Positions 35,125-45,972 of a DNA stretch of 64,000 bases are shown in pieces. Below the pieces are notes generated by a model. That model worked only from the letters and a program-made list of their open reading frames with translations. It was not told the origin of the DNA and did no database searches. The stretch is from positions 1,116,001 to 1,180,000 of the forward strand of contig OZ017746.1 in NCBI GenBank assembly GCA_963969365.1, in the 5' to 3' direction. Source of the DNA: Asterochloris sp. CNOR1. Lineage: Eukaryota > Chlorophyta > Trebouxiophyceae > Trebouxiales > Trebouxiaceae. Position 1 is the first letter of the stretch, and each line of letters starts with the position of its first letter. A program made the translations under genes and the position numbers.

Positions 35125-37757
35125 ATGCTCCAGACGGCGTTTCTACAATCAAGACAGCCTCTGCGCCAGTGCAGAGCAAGGTGGCCTCAGTTGCCAGCAA
35201 GAAAACTGCTCCTTGAGATCACCAGAAGAAGAACAGCAGCCATGTCTCAATTTGCAGATGGCAATTCTCTGGCAGGTGGGTTGCAGCACGCAACTTCAGC
35301 TGCAGGCTGCACTTGCCATGACATCTGCCATGCAAATGCAGATTACATCTGCCAGGGGCCCCTGCTGCAAGCGGCCAGGATCACCTTAGACGATGTGCAC
35401 CACAATCTACAGGAATGGCGTGACCTGGCCCAGGAGCTGATTAGCAATCTCAGCCTGCCCAGCATTGATGCTCTGGATGCTGGCCAGAGGTGTGCTCTTC
35501 TGCTTGGCTGCCAGCCTGCCTATGGGTCCAGAGCTCAAAGCTGACCTTGCATATGTCGCAGCCCCTCACCATTCAGCGCTGCCACCCGCACACCCAGCCC
35601 ACTGCCGCCGCATGCAGGCAGCGCATCTTTCACTTCTACCTGCCAATTTACTTTTGGCTGGAGACACAGTTGGTGCAGCACAAGCGGGCGCAGGGCGGGC
35701 AGCCCCTGGTGCTGGGCATGAGCGCCCCCCAGGGGTCCGGGAAGACCACGCTGTGCGAGCAGCTGCAGGCCCTGCTCAAGCGCAGGGGCTACCAGGGGAT
35801 TGATGTGTCCCTGGATGACTTCTATCTGACCTTTGCAGACCAGCAGGCCCTGGCTAAGGTGCACCTGGGGGGACCTCATAGCACCTCTGACAACCTGCAA
35901 GGTCATGCTGTGGGGGTTGTGTCCATGTGTGATGGGTGCCCCGGCCAAGAGCGCCAGGCAGAGCCAGCAATATGGTAGAGCGACAGCAAGACAGGCATGT
36001 AGATCCTCGCTGTCTCTCAGCTGCAGATGCATACCAGGCGGCTGCTACAAGCAGCTGCCGGGTTCCAGTCTCCTCCAGCTGCTCTACCCTTGTAATGCAA
36101 TGCAGGTCTTCTGGCCTTCAGAGGGTGCCTCTCTCGTCCCTAATCCCTGATGCTGCAGCGCCCTCTCTGCCTGCACTGGCAGTCAGCTGACTCTGGCCCC
36201 CAGAGCCCCAAGCATGACTCTGGCCCCCAGAACCCCAAGCAGGGCAGCGCAATCAGCTGCCATGCTCCCCTGGCTGCAGGAGAATCCTGGCAATAGATTG
36301 CTGCAACTACGCAGCAATGCGGGGACCCACGACCTGCCGCTGGCCAAGCAGACACTGCAGCAGCTCATCAGCGCTGGTGCCTCTGGGGACGCAGTCCCTG
36401 TGGTGCGCTACGACAAGTCCAAGAATGAGGGCAAGGGGGACAGAGCCCCGAGAAGCGACTGGCCACAGGTAAGGTCCCTGAAAAGAGTTTCACGTCAAGG
36501 CTGTTGTCCCCAGCAGATGCAAAACCATTTGCCCCATGTTCTATGCATCCTGAGTTGGGCTGAGCATTGTACATCCTATCTAGGAAGGTTCTGATGAACA
36601 AAAGCCTCTGCAGGTCAAGGGACCTCTGGACGTGATCTTGCTGGAGGGGTGGATGTTGGGCTTCAGCCCCATAGATGAGGCTGAGGTTGCTCAGGTCAGG
36701 TAGCAGCTGTGACTGCTCAAGCTGTACAGCAACCTGACTGCCATCATGTGTGGCTGCCAGAGCTCAAGCTCAGGCCTTAGTGGCCAGGTTGCTGGGCAGC
36801 CGCTGTGGCTGTCCAGTGTTGGGCAAACAGCATGCCGCCAGATGCATGACATCTCTGCTGAACAAGCTGCCGATTCCTCTCTTGTGGCCTCAAAGGTGCA
36901 GGGCCAGACGGAGTGCCTGCCACTTTTTTGTGACAAAGCAGGTCAAGACGGCAGACGTTTGCAGGAGACCACCCCTCCACAGCGCTTTTTGTCCCTGCAG
37001 TGTGACCCAGACCTGGTGACAGTCAATGCACGGTTGCCAGCTTACCAGGAGGCCCTGGATGCCCAGGTGGATGCCTGGCTCATCATTCGGGTGCCAGATC
37101 CCACCTGCGTGTACAAGTGGCGCCTGGAGGCTGAGGAGAAGCAGAAGGCTCGTGGCAAGCCAGGCATGACTGAAGAGCAGGTTCATGATTTTGTGGACAG
37201 GTCAGGCTGAGGTACCAAGCCCAATGTTGTTGCAAGGGCAGCCCTTGCTGTCCTGGAGCCAGAGGGGCAGGAATCTCACTCCTGTAACAAATGCCATGGC
37301 TTCGGCCTCAGTGCAGGCATGACTGATAAGCTGATGCCTGACTAGGTGGGCACATGGGTCGCTGCAGTGCCTTTCAGGTTTCAGCATGCTGTGCCAGCAG
37401 GCAGAGTGCTGCTGAGTATGCAAAGAGGCTGTGCTGCACGTCCAGGCAGGCCTGGAACTTACTTCAGGCCCTGCATTTCGTTGCAGTTTCAAGCATCTCC
37501 ACTGAAGGCCAGTGCTTGTCAGCAAGTTGTGTTGCATTTGCTGCAGATACATGCCGGCGTACAAGGCCTACCTGCCGGGACTCTACAGAGATGGGCCCAA
37601 GGCCAAGACGCAGGGAGGTCCTCTGCTGGTGGTGGAGGTTGACATAATCAGGGGGCTTGCTGCACAGCAACCCCAACCGAAGAGGCAGATTGTGAATGTG
37701 GCCTGCCTGCTCCTCACAGTCATTTTCCTGTGGAGTCAGCTTTCAGTCAGCGCGTGA
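35125..37757 (+). CDS. GLYK: D-glycerate 3-kinase (photorespiratory, plastid)
   Basis: GLYK phosphorylates glycerate to 3-phosphoglycerate, the last step of photorespiration, in the chloroplast. The ATG at 35125 opens an Arg/Ser-rich stretch (MLQTAFLQSRQPLRQCRARW) that looks like a transit peptide. Helix RITLDDVHHNLQEWRDLAQE is joined by DAGQR|QRIFHFYLPIYFWLETQ. The P-loop is SAPQGSGKTTLCEQL, followed by DVSLDDFYLTFADQQ. Further conserved blocks are NAGTHDLPLAKQTLQQL, VVRYDKSKNEGKGDR, DVILLEGWMLGF, AWLIIRVPDPTCVYKWRLEA and DFVDRYMPAYKAYLPGLY. After VVEVDIIRGLA the frame continues to an unusual hydrophobic end (VACLLLTVIFLWSQLSVSA) and stops at 37757. Family certain; N-terminal exon and hydrophobic tail need transcript support. 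Confidence 0.92.
36188..36241 (+). repeat. Tandem duplicate of about 28 bp in a GLYK intron
   Basis: GACTCTGGCCCCCAGAGCCC followed by CAAGCAT is immediately repeated as GACTCTGGCCCCCAGAACCC and CAAGCAG. Confidence 0.85.
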
Positions 37758-37945
37758 CGCCAGCTAGGAGATGGTAGGATCTGTTTTTGAGACGTGAGAA
37801 AGAGAGCCACAGTCACAAAATCTTCAGCCTCCACTGGACTGCTGACTTTTGTTGTTGAGATATGTTCACAAGCATGAGTACATTAAAACAAGACGTCAGC
37901 ATGAAATATATAGTGGCGCATTCATTTGCTGCTGACTGCGGCCTG

Positions 37946-38842
37946 TCATACGCCAAAGGACTTGCCGCATCCACAGCTGTCCTGGGCATTGGGATTTTGA
38001 AATTGGAAGCCTCCACCTGCAAAGGATGGGCGCTCAGGCTCAGCAAGCTTGCCAATCTCAGTGTTCCGCATGCATCGCAGAAAAAGCCTGGCCTGGCAGC
38101 ACAGGCAGCATCAGCTGCTGTCACTGCAACTATTGTGGGGCTCAGCAAGCTCAGCCTTGTCTGGCGAGCCATGCTGGCCAGCAGAAGCATGCAAGGTTGA
38201 TCTCACCAATGAGGGCATTTGAATAGTCCAGCGACATGCCGAATAGATAGAGGAGGCTCTTTGCATCACAGACCAGCTTGAAGCCTTCATAGTGCATGAC
38301 AGAGTCTGCTGGCTTCACATTTGCCTCTTCCTCAAACTCCATCATGTAAGACATGCCTGCAGCGCAATCGCGGGAGCAGAGTCGAGTTTCAGGCAAGTGT
38401 GAGTGCGGCACACATCCTGCCTATAGCTTGCCATCCAGCCCAGCCCACCACACTGCAAGATAGGGCACCACGCCCCAGTACCTTTACCTGAGCAGCCACC
38501 TGACTTGACGCCGATGCGGAGCAGCATCTTGTCACTGCCGCTCTCGCTCCTCAGCTTCTTGAGGTGGTCCAGTGCTTTGTCTGTCAATGTGATTGCTGGA
38601 GGAGGGGGTGCAACAGCAGTGCTACCTGCAGCAGAGCTTCCAGCGTGCTTGACTGCTGCATCACGGTAGATCCGCCATTTGTCCAGTGTAGAAATTTGTC
38701 TACCTGCTGCAGCTATAGGCCTGCATGCCTGCTGCGTCCCCCGCTGCACACCTGTGGCATGTGCACGGTGTGTGGGGGTCTGAGTCCGAGACACCCCCAA
38801 TGTAAGGCATCTGTGAATTCCTGCAGAGGCTCTGTTGTGCAT
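37946..38842 (-). CDS. ISCA: A-type iron-sulfur carrier, chloroplast IscA-like
   Basis: A-type carriers receive Fe-S clusters and pass them to target proteins; this copy resembles plant chloroplast CpIscA. The ATG at 38842 ([20 protein letters not shown]) begins a basic, Ser/Thr/Ala-rich presequence fitting an organelle transit peptide. The mature domain starts near [20 protein letters not shown], then [20 protein letters not shown] with the first ligand cysteine. [20 protein letters not shown] follows. The last exon is short: [21 protein letters not shown] with KSFGV, stop at 37946-37948, and supplies the CGCG cysteines. Joins at CSG and LIG keep phase. An intron may also interrupt the presequence near 38700. 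Convergent with GLYK (188 bases). Confidence 0.9.
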
Positions 38843-39603
38843 AGTGTTTGTCTGAAGTTCTGCTGGAGATACTTTCTGTCTTTGCCATGCCAGCCGCACA
38901 CACAATGATCTGAGACGTTGCTAGCGGCTGGGAGTCATCCAAGGAAAGCTGATGCCGCAGGCAGGCCAACAAGACGCACTCTCCCTCTCTGAGATGGTGT
39001 CTGCGGCATTCTGGATGCAAGGCACCATGAGGGTGCTCTGATTGCGCAACAGCCACTCACGATGGAGCCAGAGGGCTTTCCTGCTGAGCCTGTTCAAGTG
39101 AGAAGGCCCATCTGTATGCTAGATCACGAACGGCATTCCAGGCCCATGCAATGGTTTTCCTGCCGCACTCGGACTGTTCAGTACTGTCATCAAGGCAAGC
39201 CTTCGTGCTTGGAGGCTGGCTAGCACCAAGTATTGCCCATCGCACGCAGCACCAGTAGTGCATCCTCAACATGCTCACAGCAGCATCAGGTGCCCTCCTC
39301 CTTATTTGAAGAGATGAGTTCTCATGCAAGCGCCTCAGCTGATGCTCCCACTGCAAGACATGTCCTGCTCGGTGCCTGTTTAGGCGTTCCGGCAATCAAC
39401 TCACCAGCTGTAGCTGCTGCATCAGATCTTGGCTGTTCGCTGCAGGCCCTGCCCTGTCCCTGCACTGTGCGAGGCGGCTGTGCAGATGCCTCCGAGTGGC
39501 AGATCAACTTCGCTTGGGGCACAGTCGCTGCCCCTGCTTCACAGCTGCGGCAGTGTCTCTTTGCGGTCGGACTGCAGAACATGTTTCAAAAGCAGCCATC
39601 CCC
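38843..39603. other. Divergent region between IscA and the PPP4R1-like gene
   Basis: About 760 bases holding both promoters and possibly a 5' exon of the PPP4R1-like gene: the presumed start at 39604 directly follows a CAG acceptor-like sequence. No separate gene was recognised. Confidence 0.4.
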
Positions 39604-42600
39604 ATGCAGGAACCTGAGAATGATGACTTGACAGGCCTGCCAGCCATTGCCCAGTGCGCTCGGCGGGGGCGCCCCTTTCAGCGCGTGGCCTACATCAGGG
39701 GCATGGCCGCGGCTGCCCGGCAGGCCCGCTTCAGCGAGAGCGTGATGGTACTGGCCCCCCTGCTGCACGAGCTGGCCGGGGATCCCTCAGACGAAATTCG
39801 TGCTGACACTGCGCTCCAGCTGGCCCCCATTGGTGAGCAGGGTGCAGCAGTGCCTACAACACCCACTGCCCATCCAGCCTGCATGCCCAGACACTCCAGG
39901 CTGACTCTGTGCTCCCGATGGCACCCACTGATGAGCAGGGCGCCCTGATGAGGGCTGTGCCCACATGCCTCACTGCCCCTCTCAGCCTGCATGAGTCGGC
40001 AGCTCTTGGGCTCATGGCTGCCCTGAAGCCCTGAGCAGCATGCCCACAAGGCTGTTGGGGAAGGGGCCGCTGCACTGGCACAGCATCAAAGCGCAGCGTG
40101 CCGACATGCCTTACAGCTCCCCAGTCACATGCAGTGACCAGCCTGTGTCCAGCAGGGGTTGTGCACAACTGCAGGCATGTATGAGACTGCCTCAGATGGG
40201 TGAAGGAAGCAGCTGCGCACCACTGACTTCAACTCCTGAATGCTGTGCTGCTGCAGGGCAGGCCTGGCGGCAGAGCGCAGGGCCAGAGCAGGCTGAAGAG
40301 CTGCAGGAGGACCTGGCCCAGCTGCTGCGGCTGGGGGTCGACCTGTTGCAGGAGGGCGAGGTGGTACGTCTCAGGGGTGCCACTATGGGGATTCACTGCT
40401 CTGCTGAGTCTTGGCAGCGTGTCAATGCAGTCCTTGAAGCTGCGCAATGGCAGTCGTGCATTGGTGACGGGGCTCCTCTAGGCAGCCATCAGATGGACTT
40501 GATCCTGGCATGAGATGGGCATGCCTCCCTTGCAGGCTGTGTGGCCCGCACCTGCTATCTACGACAGCCTGTGACTGCATCAGCTGCAGCAACTCTGCTG
40601 TCAGCCAAGCTTGGTGGTCTGCAGGTGGGGGAGCACGGAGAGCATGCACTGGTGGAGCTGGGCAGACTGCTGGACGACAAGACGGTGCGGAGCAGGCTGC
40701 TGCCGTTGCTGGACAGCGTTGAGGAGGTGCGCACGATCCTGGGGGACACATGACAGAGGGCGATGCTTGCCTGCCATGCGCTGACTACTGTTGCTGCGCC
40801 CTTGTGCATTGCATCTGTGAGGTGGGGACTGCCCAGATGAAGTGCAGATGACTGTGAGTGCTGACTCCCGGCTCTGAGTGGCATGCTCGCCTCTGCACAC
40901 CAGTTGCCAGGTCCTCTTGCTTTTGAGCAACTGTACTGGGTCCATCAAGGGATGGGACCGGCTCAGCCTCAGCAGCCCACTCTTGCTGCCGCTCCAGGAG
41001 GAGGTCAGGTCAGATGATGAGACCCGCGCAGCTGCCACCCGCGTGCTGGCCCAGCTGGCCGATGGCTGCATCGCTGAGACCTGCGAGGCTGAGCTGCTGC
41101 CCCGCATTCTGCGGCGTGCTGAGGACTCTGCCTTCCAAGTCCGCCAGGTCAGCCTCCTGTGGTGTCCCACATATGAGCTACCGCTGGCGTCAATTGTGGC
41201 ATCAACTTTGGAAGCATGGTGCGAGGGCGCAGTGGGTGCCTATGTGCTGCTCACCTATGGCATCAGCAGGCTTAAGGACATGGCTGGTGACAGTATGCAC
41301 CCAGCAGGTGCACCCCTGTGCCTGCTACCCATGGTCACCTGCCTCAATGCCGAACTGCGGGTGGGACGTGTGTGCCACGCAGCAGGCCAAGCATTTTGAC
41401 CGAAAGGACCCTGTACCTGCTGCCTGCAGGAGGCTGCAGTGGGCATGGCGTGCTTGAGTCCGCGCCTGTCCTCTGCGCCTGCCCAAATCTCTGTCCTGGC
41501 AACTTATCTGCGCCTGGCAGGCGACCGCGTCTGGTCTGTGCGCCAAGCCTGCGCTCAGGTGGGCTGCTGTGGGGTGTCTTGTGCACAGGCACTGCTGGAT
41601 GCCGACAGAGCCTGCTGCACATGGCCTTGCCACGTCAAAAAGAGTAATACTGGGCCAGCCTCGTGTCCAGGTGGAAGGCCTCGTGCATGGGCGTTGCTAC
41701 CTGCTGCCCCATGCCTCATGTGGTGTATCTAAACAGTTGTCTGCAAGCCAGGCCTGCGCCACAATGAGCTGCCTGCCAAGGCCTAACCCAGGGTCGCTGG
41801 CTGGCCGCCCTCACCACATGCATGGCGGTGCCTGCGCGGGGAGACAGCTTCTGCTCGCCAGGCCTGCGCCAAAGCAGACTTCACCTGTGCAAGCTCTGTT
41901 GCGCAGGTCGGGGATAACTGATGTTGCACACCTAGAAGGGAATGTGCATCACAGCAAGCTCTGACCCTACAGTGCACCACACGCTGACTCTGGCCCTGCC
42001 ACTGCTCACAGCAGGCAGCCAGTTATGGGCTCTGCTCATCAGCCCCCCCTGCCCTGCAGGTGCTTCCTGACATCTCGCGGGTCGCAGATCCGTCCATGCG
42101 CAGCATGCAGCTGCTTCCCCTGTGTGAGCGCTTTGCCGGGGATGTGTCGCGCTGGGTGCAGCTGGCGGCCCTGCAGACGCTGGGGCCCTTCATTGCCACA
42201 CTGGATGCCGAGGAGGTGCCCCACAGTGAGCATCCAACCTCTGTTGGCTGCATGTCCTCAGGGCCTGCCCATGTGTCTGCAACAGGCTGCTGGCGACATC
42301 AAGCCCTCAGCAGCCACAGTGAACATTTCGCCAAGTGACCTGCCTGTAGCTTTAGCTTCAGCGCCTGAACAACTCGCCATTCAAGCAAGAAGGAGGCCGC
42401 CTGGGTCTTTTGCTTCACCTCAGCAAGATGTAGGCCATGGCTTCATGTAGCGCTACTCTGCAGGCCACACTCCATGATCATGAAGGCAGCGCCTTGTCAC
42501 CCTGCAGGCCTTCTGCACAGCTTTGCGGGCATGCCCTCCAGTGCAGCAGGGGCAGAGGGCTTGGACCTGCAGTTTGCCTGCGCCTTCAACCTGCCAGCGG

Positions 42601-44831
42601 TGCTGCACACGCTGGGGCCGCCAGCCTGGCCAGCGCTGCACCCTGCCTTTGACTGGCTCACTGGCTCGGGGGAGGCCCGCAACCGGTGTACGCTGGCCTG
42701 CTCCCTGCACGAAATTGCGCGCATGGTGGGCCCCCAGATTGCCCAGCGGGATCTGATGCGCGCAGCTCGGGTGAGTTGTGGGCCTGCATCGGCAGGGGAG
42801 ACCTCAGGTTGCCTGCTTTCAGCAAGGAGCCATTGTGAGCAGGCTGTGAGTCTGTCTGGCTTCCTTTGGCTGCAAAGTACACGTTTGGTGGGCCCCAGGG
42901 TCGCCCAGCGCCAGGTAGCCAGTGAGGCCTGTCAGTGCAACTCCCACACAAGCAAAGTTCTCCATCTATGCCGTGTTGTGGCAGATGGTGCAGCAGCAGG
43001 AGCTGATGTGCACCGCGGGCAGGACTCCTGCAAGGGCATTGCTGTTGAAGTGTGGGGCAGTGAGGGGTGATGGGCCACCGTATGTTGCTGGCCATTGTCT
43101 TGGCATTAAACCCTGCAGCCATCAAGTCATCGCCTTTGTTGGCGCCCGCAGGTGCTCAGCCGGGACAGGCACCCTGCAGTGCATGAAGGCGTCCTACAGC
43201 ACGCAGCCGACCTGCTGGCAGCCATGCCGCCCGAGTGCCGGCAGCGGCTGTACGGCATGCTGCTGTCCGCGACCAGCACGCAGGCAGCAGGGTCCTGGCG
43301 CGGGCGTCTGTGCCTTGCGCAGCAGCTGGGAGCCTGCTCGGCTTTGGAGGTGAGCGACACTGCAAGCAGCACTGCACTTGCGTAGCACCTCCGCTGGCAG
43401 TCAAGGGCGCCTGCAGAGGTGTCCTCGAGCTTGTTGTCGGAACATCTCACTTTTGTAGCTTGGCATCCCCTGTGTAAGCGGGCGAGGTTGTCACTGGGGA
43501 GATCCCAGCAAGTTGGCATCATTATGGGCTCTATGCTGTCGTCCTCTGTCTTGCCAGGAATCCAAAAGCTGGTCTCATGCTCGTCTGTTTCTACTGCCTT
43601 GCAGCCTCTGTCCAGGATGGCCTTCAAGGCAGCCGTCAGGATGTGCCAGGACTCCGTGGCTGCAGTGAGAGCAGCCGCGGCAGAGGAGCTGGCAGGTATA
43701 GCAGCAGGCGTGCTGTCCCAGGGCAACGCAAGCAGTGAGCTGGATGTGGCACCCAGCTCACCAGGGGAGGCAGAGGAGGGAGTCACTGAACTGGAGGGGG
43801 CAGGCAGTCCCCCCCGGACAGACGCTGGGAAGCAGCAGCCAGCTGAGCAGAGCGCTGGCAGAGAGGTCAGCAAGGTCTCAAGTCCCCCACTGCATGCGGG
43901 CACAGGCAAGCAGCAGCCTGATGACCCAGGTGGTGGCACGCAGATCGACATGGCATTGTGGCCCCCACTGGAGATGGGCGCTGGCAGGCGGCAGCTGCCT
44001 GAGCAGGCAGCGAGCAGCGAGGTTGACATGAACGTCAGCCCACTGGAGGCGGGCAACCAGCAGCCTGCCGAGCAAGGAGAGGGCCTCCTTGCTCGGCAGC
44101 TGCATCAGAAACTGGTTTCCGGTGGCGTGGCCCAGCTGCCATCTGGGGAGGCTGGGCACCACCGGGAGCATGCCACACCGTCAGAGGTGGATGCCAGACA
44201 GGGCCTGCCTGCAGAGCAGCCTGCTCAGCCTGTGGCCACACCTGAGACGGCTGGGGACCTTGTTGTGCCAGCCGAATCAGCAGCAGGCAGGGTTGTGAGC
44301 AATGGCAGTCAGCCTATGGAGCCCCAGGCATGTCAGGCGGCAGCCCCTGACAAGAGCAGGGCTGAAAGTCCTCAGGTTATGCAAGCAGACAGCCACATAC
44401 CTGCCTCAGGGGGCAAGCCTGTGCTGTCGCCTGCAAGCAGCACGTCCCAAACCCAGTCCAGTAGTATCTCTGACACATCAGCATCCCCTCAATTTGAGGA
44501 AGCTCTGCCAGCCGAGTTGACAACCTCTGAAGTCATAGACAGCATTGAGCAGCTCAGTCATGCCACCTTTCAGCAACGCCAAACCTTTGTTGCTGTCATC
44601 AAACACCTGCTTCAAATTGCACCGCTGCTCCCTGGACCCACCTTTCTGCCCAGCCTGCTGCCCTTAGCCCATGATGAAGTGCCAAATGTCAGGCTGGCAG
44701 TTGCCCGCCTGCTAGCAGACAGCGCAGCTGTCAGGCAGATACCAGAGGCCCAGAAAGCCTTCCAGGTGCTTCAGAACGACTCAGACCCTGACGTGCGTCA
44801 GGTCACTCTCAGTGCACAGGCCTGTCTCTGA
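39604..44831 (+). CDS. PPP4R1: Protein phosphatase 4 regulatory subunit 1-like HEAT-repeat protein
   Basis: PPP4R1 is a HEAT-repeat scaffold that regulates the PP4 catalytic subunit. The chosen ATG (39604, MQEPENDDLTGLPAIAQCA) follows an acceptor-like CAG, so the start may be further upstream. HEAT units: LLHELAGDPSDEIRADTALQ, ATRVLAQLADGCIAETCEAE followed by LLPRILRRAEDSAFQVRQ, ISVLATYLRLAGDRVWSVRQ, SMQLLPLCERFAGDVSRWVQ, and late LPSLLPLAHDEVPNVRLAVA followed by RLLADSAAVRQ. The last large exon (about 43605-44831) carries a low-complexity insert of roughly 250 residues with a 24-27 residue repeat before the final HEAT block and ends QVTLSAQACL. Introns between HEAT exons contain several exon-edge copies. 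Family order fits PPP4R1; a related PP2A/PP4 scaffold cannot be excluded. Confidence 0.72.
39822..39945 (+). repeat. Copy of a PPP4R1-like exon end and donor
   Basis: The exon end and donor GGCCCCCATTG|GTGAGCAGGG (about 39824-39844) is echoed about 95 bases later as GGCACCCACTGATGAGCAGGG. Confidence 0.55.
41540..41890 (+). repeat. Three-copy PPP4R1-like exon end
   Basis: The exon end VRQACAQ (GCGCCAAGCCTGCGCTCAG, near 41541-41559) has partial copies near 41750-41766 (GCCAGGCCTGCGCCACAATG) and near 41859-41877 (CGCCAGGCCTGCGCCAAAGC, reading RQACAKA in frame). Confidence 0.55.
42715..42920 (+). repeat. Copy of the PPP4R1-like VGPQIAQRD exon end
   Basis: Exon end RMVGPQIAQRDLMRAAR (about 42720-42770) is followed in the intron, about 160 bases on, by RLVGPRVAQRQVASEA (about 42883-42930), in an open frame. 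Confidence 0.7.
43805..44085 (+). repeat. Coding minisatellite in the PPP4R1-like protein
   Basis: Four imperfect units of 72-80 bases starting near 43810, 43882, 43962 and 44039. Consensus at the protein level is PP-L-x-x-G-x-G-K-Q-Q-P-x-E-Q. They stay in frame and lie in the low-complexity insert. Confidence 0.75.
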
Positions 44832-45972
44832 AAGTCATGCTTATTGTATGCCCCTCTGCTTTTCCCCCTGATTTTGCTGAACCTCATGGGCAATGCATGC
44901 AAGTCAGAATGCTGATTGAATTACAACTGCGGAACCAAAGCAAGCCCTCATCCAACACATGCTGTTCCTATGGAGGGCCCAGAGGCAACAGCATCAAGGA
45001 ACAATGTCAGCAAACTGTCTGCCTTGGAATGGCAGTGTCTGCGGGGGTTTTGTGTGAAGCTACTGCCATGGCATGGCAGTGCACAGGTGAGGAATGGGAA
45101 CAGGGTGCGGGCTCTGAGTCTGGGGTGCTTCATGCCCGACTATAAATAAAATGGGTGGAGACCGCTGCCTTAGCAGCAGAGGCAGGGTGCGGAAGACGAG
45201 TGTGAGGCAGGCTTGGATCAGCAGCCAGCCATGCCCGGGCGAAGGTGCAATGGCCGGCGCATAGGTCTGAGTTCAGAATGAGCGAGGGGCGCGATGCATG
45301 CCTGACCCCAAACGGCTCAAAGGAATGCAGGCAGGCAGGAGGGGGACATGACCCTGCTGAGAATGCGCAGTTGGGGCTGGAAGGGGTTCATTCATGTCAA
45401 ATCTGGAGCGACACTACATTGGTCAGTCTACTGAGGGGGACTGCGTGCCTGACAGCCCTGTGCAGCACAGGCGACATCCAAAGGGCTCAGCATGCCTGCA
45501 TGGGTGTTGGCAGAGCACATCAGGTGGCCCGGGGATCCAGCTATCAAGTGTGAGGTGTTTGGCAGCACTGCCCCCTGTGCGGTACGTGTGCGCTGACAGG
45601 GCCGGCCCTGCCAGGCAGAGGGCAGGTGCAGGTGGTGGTCAGGTAGGGCGCATGTCAAGGTAGGTGTGGGCCAGAGGACTGGAAAATGATACAGCAGCGA
45701 GGTGTCATGGCTCTCGCAGGCTCGTGTGCGCTTTGAAGTGGGGGCTCACAACTGGGGAGGGAGGGGAGGCGGGCAAAGCCCCCTACTCCCTGTGAGCGCG
45801 CCTGTAGCCCCCTGCGCTGCACTACTGTGCTGACTGGTAGTTTTGGCAAGTGCTGGCATGTCCGTGTACGTGTGTGGTGGGCAGCCGTGGGGGCAGGTGG
45901 TGCCCCCATCTTGGGGTGCCGCTGCTTGCGCGCTGCACTGGACCATCCCAGCGGTCCCCCGCCACCCGCGCC
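44832..45972. other. Convergent 3' intergenic region
   Basis: About 1.1 kb between the PPP4R1-like stop and the DHH1 stop. Short open frames show no family. The A/T-rich TATAAATAAAA at about 45142 could serve 3' processing, but no signal can be assigned with confidence. Confidence 0.45.
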
